Origin: Scylla paramamosain
Taxonomy: Eukaryota; Arthropoda; Malacostraca; Decapoda; Portunidae
DNA length: 64,000 bases
NCBI RefSeq assembly: GCF_035594125.1
Contig: NW_026973717.1
Coordinates: 552,001-616,000, forward strand
Reading direction: 5' to 3'
Part shown: in pieces, positions 57,425-64,000 of the stretch
Numbering within the stretch: position 1 is the stretch's first letter
Layout: each line of letters begins with the position of its first letter
Program-made: the position numbers and the translations under genes
The notes under the pieces: generated by a model
What the model was told of the DNA's origin: nothing
What the model saw: only the letters and a program-made list of their open reading frames with translations
Databases searched by the model: none

Positions 57425-59329
57425 CTATTTCCATCTGTTATCCCCATCCATAAACTTGTCTAATCTTCTCTTAAAGCTCTCTAGTGTCCTGGCACTAACT
57501 ACATGATTACTGAGTCCGTTCCACTCATCTACCACTCTATTTGAGAACCAATTTTTTCCTATCTCCTTCCTAAACCTAAATTTTTCAAGCTTGAACCCGT
57601 TATTTCTTGTTCTACCTTGGTTGCTGATCCTAAGAATTTTGCTTACATCTCCCTTGTTATAACCCCTATACCACTTAAAGACTTCTATCAGGTCCCCTCT
57701 TAACCTACGTCTCTCTAGAGAATGTAAATTTAACCGCTTCAACCTCGCTTCGTAAGGAATACTCCTCATCCCCTGGATCCTTTTAGTCATTCTCCTCTGT
57801 ACTGATTCTAATAGACCTATATCTTTCCTGTAATGTGGGGACCAGAACTGCACAGCGTAGTCTAGATGAGGTCTGACCAGCGCCAAGTATAACTTTAATA
57901 TTACTTCCGGCCTTCTACTTTTAACACTCCTAAAAATGAATCCTAGTACCCTATTTGCCTTGTTTCTGGCTTCTATGCATTGTTTCCCTAGACGGAGTTC
58001 AGAGCTAACTATAACTCCTAAATCTTTCTCGTACCCTGTACCTACCAGAGTTTGGGTGTTTAATGTGTACCTATTGTGTGGGTTTCCTCTACCTACGCTA
58101 AGCACTTTGCATTTATTGATATTAAATTGCATTTGCCATCTATCCGTCCATTCATTCATTCTATCTAAGTCTGTCTGCAAGGCGATGGCATCCGCTTCTG
58201 ACCTAATTAATCTACCTATCTTTGTGTCATCCGCAAATTTACTAACATCGCTACTAATTCCACTATCCAAGTCATTGATATATATTAGAAATAATAATGG
58301 CCCTAATACTGATCCCTGTGGCACCCCACTAATGACATGACCCCACTCGGATTTCGAGCCGTTTATTAGCACTCTCTGTCGCCTGTTACCAAGCCATGAC
58401 CCTATCCAACCTAACACCTTCCCATCTATCCCGTGCGCCCTAACCTTTCTCAGGAGCCCTTGATGGGGCACCTTGTCGAATGCTTTACTAAAGTCCAGAT
58501 ATAAGATATCATAACTATCACCATTATCTACTGCCTCGTACACCTTACTGTAAAAACTTAACAAGTTTGTCAGGCAAGACTTCCCCTTCGTGAAGCCATG
58601 CTGTGACTGATTTATCAAGTTATGTTTGTCTAAATGTTCCCTAATGTTCCTGGCTATTATTGACTCTAACATTTTACCTACAACTGAAGTTAAGCTGACA
58701 GGTCTATAATTAGACGCTAAAGTTTTATCCCCTTTCTTAAAGATGGGTACTACATTAGCCTGCCTCCACATTACTGGTACCTCACCCGACTCCAGTGATT
58801 TCCTAAAGACAGAAACTAACGGCTCACTAATAATCTTTTTACATTCCTTCAGTACTCTGGGATATATTTCATCAGGTCCTGGTGACTTGAACTTTTTTAG
58901 CCTATCTATCTCCTGCTCCACTATCTCCCTAGTTATGGAAATATCCGTCAGCTTCTCATACTCATCTGCTCTAAACACCTGTTCACTATCTGGCATATCC
59001 TGCATGTTTTCCTGAGTGAAGACAGTTAAAAAATAATCATTCAGAAGTTTACTAATCTCCTCCCCAGAACTAACCAGCTCCCCATCTGCTGCCTTTAATG
59101 GACCTACAGTATCCTTATTTTTCGTCCTGTATACCTGATAAAATCCCTTGGGGTCCGTCTTCGCCTGGCTGGCTACCTTTAATTCATAATTGTCCTTAGC
59201 TTTCCTCGTTAACTTCCTGACTGTTCTAACTAATTCATTATACTGTGTCCTTAAAACTTCCTCACCTGCCTTTAATCTCTTATATACACTTCTCTTACGC
59301 CCTATATAATGCTTTAACCTAGCAGTCAT
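57425..59329 (-). CDS. CR1-like ORF2, reverse transcriptase part (copy B)
   Basis: 634 open residues, collinear with copy A and with the same landmarks: SPGPDE 149-154, D279 in LDFSKAFDKVPH, GVPQGSVLGP and FADD 365-368. Residue differences from copy A include V for E before MWRQ, G for R in HQGLLRK and R for M in FIFRSVK. Which state is ancestral cannot be told from two copies. It is separated from the endonuclease frame by the same eight-A run seen in copy A, so as read it is not joined to a complete ORF2. Confidence 0.93.
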   Translation of the reverse strand: MTARLKHYIGRKRSVYKRLKAGEEVLRTQYNELVRTVRKLTRKAKDNYELKVASQAKTDPKGFYQVYRTKNKDTVGPLKAADGELVSSGEEISKLLNDYFLTVFTQENMQDMPDSEQVFRADEYEKLTDISITREIVEQEIDRLKKFKSPGPDEIYPRVLKECKKIISEPLVSVFRKSLESGEVPVMWRQANVVPIFKKGDKTLASNYRPVSLTSVVGKMLESIIARNIREHLDKHNLINQSQHGFTKGKSCLTNLLSFYSKVYEAVDNGDSYDILYLDFSKAFDKVPHQGLLRKVRAHGIDGKVLGWIGSWLGNRRQRVLINGSKSEWGHVISGVPQGSVLGPLLFLIYINDLDSGISSDVSKFADDTKIGRLIRSEADAIALQTDLDRMNEWTDRWQMQFNINKCKVLSVGRGNPHNRYTLNTQTLVGTGYEKDLGVIVSSELRLGKQCIEARNKANRVLGFIFRSVKSRRPEVILKLYLALVRPHLDYAVQFWSPHYRKDIGLLESVQRRMTKRIQGMRSIPYEARLKRLNLHSLERRRLRGDLIEVFKWYRGYNKGDVSKILRISNQGRTRNNGFKLEKFRFRKEIGKNWFSNRVVDEWNGLSNHVVSARTLESFKRRLDKFMDGDNRWK

Positions 59330-59339
59330 CCATTTAGGG

Positions 59340-60428
59340 TCATTTTTTTTGTGATCTTATTGTTTTATACGGGATATTTGCTAATTGACCTGTATGAACT
59401 TTATCTACGAAATATTTATACAATTCATCTACATTTACTTCACCTAAACCCCTCATCTCGTTCCCTACCATCCTCTCCCCTCCCTCATCAACTCGCCTCG
59501 ACCTTACCTCTCTCATTTCAGCATGACCTGACATTCCAACATACTCACGCCTATCTCCCCCCTTCCTCTTTCCTCCTCCCTTCTGGAGCCTCACCTCACC
59601 TCCCTCATCCTGCCTTATCTCTCTGAACTCCGTCCCTGACCTGACCTCACCCTGCATCCTTTGCCAGTCCACTCCTTGGAGGTACCTTTTTAATTCTTCA
59701 AAATCTGCTCTCCTAAAGTCAGGTATTTTACTAGTGTTTTTATTTCTAACAGTTTCTTCCCATTCTAGATTGTACCTAATTTCCCTATGGTCACTGTTAC
59801 CTAGCTGTCCTCCAACCTCTACCTGCGTGACTGCTTCCTCCCTGTTAGTAAGAATTAAATCTAGAATATTATTCCCCCTTGTGGGTTCTACGACTACCTG
59901 TTTTAAAAAATTATCCTGAATTACCTTAAGGAATTCCTCTGCTTCCTTGTTACCCACAATCAGACTCCAGTCGATATTCCTAAAATTAAAATCTCCTACC
60001 ACACATACCTGACTGTACCTGCCTGCTCTATTTAATTCCTGCCACAGTGAGGTGTTAATTTCCTCTGTACTGGTCGGTGGTCTGTAAACTACCCCTAGTA
60101 CTACTGACTGCGATCCTTCCTTAATATCTACCCATATCGACTCTGCTTTGTTATCTGTTTTAATTCTATTGTTCATACAGCACTGTAATGTGTCCCTAAC
60201 GTATAACGCGACACCTCCTCCTCTCCTGTTTTCTCTATCTTTATAGAACATTGTATACCCATCTATCTTAACCTCTGGATTAAATACTTTTCCTGACATA
60301 TCTAACCAAGTTTCAGTTAAAGCAATGATATCAAATTTCTCTACACTCGCTATTCCTCTAAGCAAGTCTATTTTATTCAGAATACTTCTACAATATGTGT
60401 AATAAACACTTAAGCTATTTCTCACCAT
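59340..60428 (-). CDS. CR1-like ORF2, APE endonuclease part (copy B)
   Basis: 362 residues starting MVRNSLSVYYTYCRSILNKI, 76 bp after the ORF1 stop; the N-terminus is complete as APE domains go. Catalytic set intact: E39 in ALTETWLD, D146 and N148 in GDFNFRNIDW, and the SDH motif with H214. A G/E/R-rich spacer (about 255-320) precedes the segment VDKVHTGQLANIPYKTIRS. It ends SQKK-stop at the A8 run (59343-59350); with seven A it would read on through NDPKWMTARL into the RT. Restoring one reading frame would require only a single-base difference, or a +1 shift during translation. Confidence 0.9.
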   Translation of the reverse strand: MVRNSLSVYYTYCRSILNKIDLLRGIASVEKFDIIALTETWLDMSGKVFNPEVKIDGYTMFYKDRENRRGGGVALYVRDTLQCCMNNRIKTDNKAESIWVDIKEGSQSVVLGVVYRPPTSTEEINTSLWQELNRAGRYSQVCVVGDFNFRNIDWSLIVGNKEAEEFLKVIQDNFLKQVVVEPTRGNNILDLILTNREEAVTQVEVGGQLGNSDHREIRYNLEWEETVRNKNTSKIPDFRRADFEELKRYLQGVDWQRMQGEVRSGTEFREIRQDEGGEVRLQKGGGKRKGGDRREYVGMSGHAEMREVRSRRVDEGGERMVGNEMRGLGEVNVDELYKYFVDKVHTGQLANIPYKTIRSQKK

Positions 60429-61016
60429 CCCTAAGCTAGCTTCCTTTCTAGATTTAACTAATTTGCCCCTTGCCTTCTCCTCACTACCCCTTCTTCCCTC
60501 CCGACTAACGAAAAAAGTGCTGGAGTGCAGTTACCTCCCGCTCGAGTGTTTCGGCCAAAACACGAACACCCTGGCGTGACAAATGCACTCCATCCCTGGC
60601 GTACAATGGAGTGCATTTGTCACGCCAGGGTGTTCGTGTTTTGGCCGAAACACTCGAGCGGGAGGTAACTGCACTCCAGCACTTTTTTCGTTAGTCGGGA
60701 GGGAAGAAGGGGTAGTGAGGAGAAGGCAAGGGGCAAATTAGTTAAATCTAGAAAGGAAGCTAGCTTAGGGATGGTGAGAAATAGCTTAAGTGTTTACTAC
60801 ACATATTGTAGAAGTATTCTGAATAAAATAGACTTGCTTAGAGGAATAGCGAGTGTAGAGAAATTTGATATCATTGCTTTAACTGAAACTTGGTTAGATA
60901 TGTCAGGAAAAGTATTTAATCCAGAGGTTAAGATAGATGGGTATACAATGTTCTATAAAGATAGAGAAAACAGGAGAGGAGGAGGTGTCGCGTTATACGT
61001 TAGGGACACATTACAG
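60183..61016. repeat. Large inverted repeat: 411-bp arms, 12-bp centre
   Basis: Left arm 60183-60593 belongs to LINE copy B; right arm 60606-61016 is its inverse. Paired positions always sum to 121199 across the whole arm (for example the two ORF2 start codons at 60428 and 60771), so there is no indel. I noticed one mismatch (TAT versus TAC in the VYYTYC codons). The centre CCCTGGCGTACA is LINE sequence belonging to copy B. Confidence 0.95.
60505..60605 (-). pseudogene. CR1-like ORF1 C-terminus (esterase-type block), partial
   Basis: The minus strand reads YARDGVHLSRQGVRVLAETL then EREVTALQHFFR and a stop at 60507-60505. DGVHLS followed by G-x-x-x-L is the last conserved block (D-x-x-H) of SGNH/GDSL hydrolases, the esterase domain known in ORF1 of CR1 elements. 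Only the tail is left because the copy is truncated at 60605. The mirrored copy on the plus strand occupies 60606-60694. Confidence 0.65.
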
Positions 61017-61079
61017 ACAGACAGACAGACAGTAAGGCAGATAGTTAAACTCACAGTTATGGAGGCAAAAGTAAAATAA
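60771..61079 (+). pseudogene. Inverted duplicate of the CR1-like endonuclease N-terminus
   Basis: Encodes the first ~82 residues of the copy B endonuclease (MVRNSLSVYY... to VALYVRDTLQ), including E39, then passes at 61016 into ACAG repeats and non-LINE sequence and stops at 61079. It lacks every later catalytic residue and cannot act. Confidence 0.92.
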
Positions 61080-61717
<638 letters not shown>

Positions 61718-62420
61718 TTCAGGGTAGAGGAGTTTATGAGTGCAAAACAATGCCCAAACACGGCCGCCCAAATATTATAACAAACACCAACAGTCGCAGA
61801 GTAAACATTGCATAATCGGCGAGTGAACAGGTGGACTCACGCGTGGCAAACCCGATGCTCCTGCCCGCTGCTTTACGAAAGATGTGTTCTGTTCAGGCGG
61901 AGGTAGAGCAACATTGGGTAGGACTGAACGCTATTACATGGGGGAGCTCAGGACTTAGGGAAGGACGTAAGATCGCCTTGGTGAGAGGATATATTGCTTT
62001 AAGAATCTATAGCACCGTGATGGTATAAGAGGAAAATATTATTACATAAACTTATGTTCCTATGTTGAGAAATATTTCTTTTCTGAGACATGTTCGTGTT
62101 GTTCAGGTGGAGAGGGAAAGTGAAGTGATAGAGGATGAGTGGTGCAATTACTTCTCTTGGTGAGCTGAACTGTGGTAGGAAATTGTGACTGGTGCCGCAA
62201 ACTAAAGTAAATGCGAGATATGGTGATGTTGCGTAAACAAAATTTATCAGAATAACAGAACTGTGAGAATAGAAGGGTGTGTTTGTGACTGTGTTCTTGT
62301 TATTGCCACAACGCATGAAAGAGAGCACCTCGAGATCAGAGTGTACTTGGAAAAGAGAACTATAAATATTGTGTTATGATAATCCTTACACCAGATTTAT
62401 TGAAATTAGTTAAATTTACA

Positions 62421-62490
62421 AATTGTTGTTGTCATTGTTGTTGTTGTTGTTATCCTCATTAATAATTCTTCTATCGCTGTTTTTGCAAAT

Positions 62491-62524
<34 letters not shown>

Positions 62525-62628
62525 GCAACAACAGCAGCTGTTTTCTCTGCTGCTGCTACTGCTGCTGCTAATACTAATGCTACTATCAGCCGCTATTACT
62601 ACTGATCATTTTTCTTTTGCTACTGTTG

Positions 62629-62706
<78 letters not shown>
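62421..62706. repeat. (GTT)n, (CAA)n and (CTA)n triplet arrays
   Basis: GTT at about 62423-62451 and CAA at 62488-62526 are complementary and about 40 bp apart, so they can pair. CTG/CTA triplets follow, with pure CTA at about 62630-62706. Confidence 0.93.
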
Positions 62707-62707
<1 letters not shown>

Positions 62708-62921
62708 AACTAGTATTTCCTAAGTGAACGATAGGACCTTGAGATCCGTAAATAAATCATACTCTAATATTTCTGAAAAATGAACAAAATCACTATTATA
62801 ATAATAATGAAAGAAATCACAAACTGTATCCTGCCAAACACTCACAGGTCCTCACATCGGACACCAAACTATCACTTACCAGTAAGCAACAGTCGTGGAA
62901 TATCACGGGAATACACAATCC

Positions 62922-63108
<187 letters not shown>

Positions 63109-63471
63109 CGAGATGAAATAAAAATCCTCGTATATTGTGAACGCAGAAGGTGACTACATTGTTATCTTCGCTGAATGGAAGCACGGAATGAAGACTCGAA
63201 ATCCGAATGAAAAGGAAAATGATGGGAAGGTAAAACATTGGTGGTGGGCAGCGCAGGGACAGTGTGCTCCCTGGCAGGCGAGTGGGAGCACTGTGGCGTG
63301 GCGAAGCATACTCGTACTTGCCTCAGCGTGGTATTATTCCCTGCCCCAACTGGGGTCGTGTTGGGTGTCGCTTCGCGGAAATGTACATCCCTTAGGGACA
63401 GGCATCTTCAGTGGCTGTTTTTTTTCTTTTTTTCTACTCTTTCTTAGTCATTAGTTAGTGCCCCTCTTACT

Positions 63472-63473
<2 letters not shown>

Positions 63474-63564
<91 letters not shown>
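63474..63564. repeat. (AC)n microsatellite, ~90 bp
   Basis: Uninterrupted AC. Bases 63565-64000 are anonymous, with an A-run near 63650. Confidence 0.97.
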
Positions 63565-63565
<1 letters not shown>

Positions 63566-64000
63566 CGCTCTGTCTCACTTCCCCGAAATGCAAACACGAG
63601 AGAAAGATTCCACGGCTGCGGGTGAAAGATAACAAGCACAAGGGGAACAAAAAAGAAAAAAAAAATAGAAAAGTGAATAATTTTTATTTAACAGGAGGTT
63701 CTGAGTTGCCTGAGAGCGAAGCCAATTAAGAGATTAATGTGTTTGTTCTCATTGAAGCTCCAAAAAAGGACTTAATATCCTCTCTCTCCGATATGATTTA
63801 CTTGCATATTTGTATCAGCTATCCTCTCTGGTGCTGAAAAATATATGGAAAAGCTCATAATGTTTTGACCATTAATAAAGCGACGACTTTTGGTATTTGG
63901 TGCATGACTGTAGGAGGACTTATTGGTGAAGCGGTGGTGGAAGGAGATGCGTTATGGCAAGATCTGGTGGTTATTTATAGCTTGGTCTGTAAGGAAAAAT

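Larger units (their letters stand above)
57342..60605 (-). mobile_element. CR1-like LINE, copy B
   Basis: The longest copy: octamer tail (reverse of TTCTTATG repeats) at 57342-57366, full RT frame, full endonuclease and the last ~33 codons of ORF1. The tail abuts a short GA run. The 5' end at 60605 joins directly, through no other sequence, to an inverted second copy of its own first ~411 bp. Confidence 0.93.

Noticed and set aside
57936..59919. Plus-strand frames of 60-134 codons inside CR1 copy B, and the matching minus-strand frames in copy A (1822-4238)
   Set aside because: Antisense shadows of the reverse transcriptase and endonuclease; they recur in both copies only because the LINE itself does.
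60183..61016. Classical twin-priming inversion of CR1 copy B
   Set aside because: Twin priming inverts the 5' segment without duplicating it; here the same segment is present in both orientations.

Overview
The window is accessory, repeat-dominated DNA from an arthropod, most likely a decapod crustacean (I infer a crab). Four things support this: a very high load of long dinucleotide arrays (TC/GA, AC/GT, TA), TTAGG-type telomeric repeats, a CR1-like LINE family and an intact DIRS1-like retrotransposon. I see no host gene that I can support with confidence, no rRNA, no tRNA and no CRISPR. The only host-gene candidate is a weak GC-rich patch near 48.6-49.0 kb with a mitochondrial-presequence-like reading frame.

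Layout. 0-0.42 kb: broken LINE fragment on the minus strand. 1.47-4.40 kb: CR1-like LINE copy A (plus). 4.4-30.3 kb: mostly anonymous sequence broken by microsatellites and short local duplications, carrying members of a TIR-bearing MITE-like family (8.2, 10.1, 24.4, 27.4 kb), a four-unit degenerate tandem array (26.6-27.3 kb) and a second LINE remnant (27.8-28.0 kb). 30.3-31.7 kb: complete Tc1-type DNA transposon with 26-bp TIRs, TA target duplication, an open DD34E transposase and a cluster of three ATTGCAT hairpins upstream of the transposase. 33.6-36.06 kb: 5'-truncated LINE of the CR1 group (Rex1/Babar-like), ending in a (TCTA)n tail. 39.2-39.7 kb: CR1 3' fragment with a 63-bp internal duplication. 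43.3-48.1 kb: structurally complete DIRS1-like element (gag-like, RT/RNase H/methyltransferase, tyrosine recombinase, unequal inverted termini and an internal complementary region). 54.9-55.4 kb: degenerate ~150-bp tandem array with an embedded (TTAGG) run. 57.3-61.0 kb: CR1 copy B (minus) whose 5' end is fused head-to-head to a near-identical inverted copy of its first ~411 bp. 61-64 kb: microsatellites, including a ~180-bp (TA)n and a ~104-bp (AC)n array.

How it works together. The genes present are mobility genes of four independent systems: target-primed LINE retrotransposition (APE endonuclease plus RT), cut-and-paste Tc1 transposition, tyrosine-recombinase retrotransposition through a circle (DIRS), and non-autonomous passengers. 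CR1 copies A and B differ at only about a dozen of 634 RT residues, and the Tc1 and DIRS frames are open, so several of these insertions look recent. Both LINE families are broken by one extra A in an A-run.
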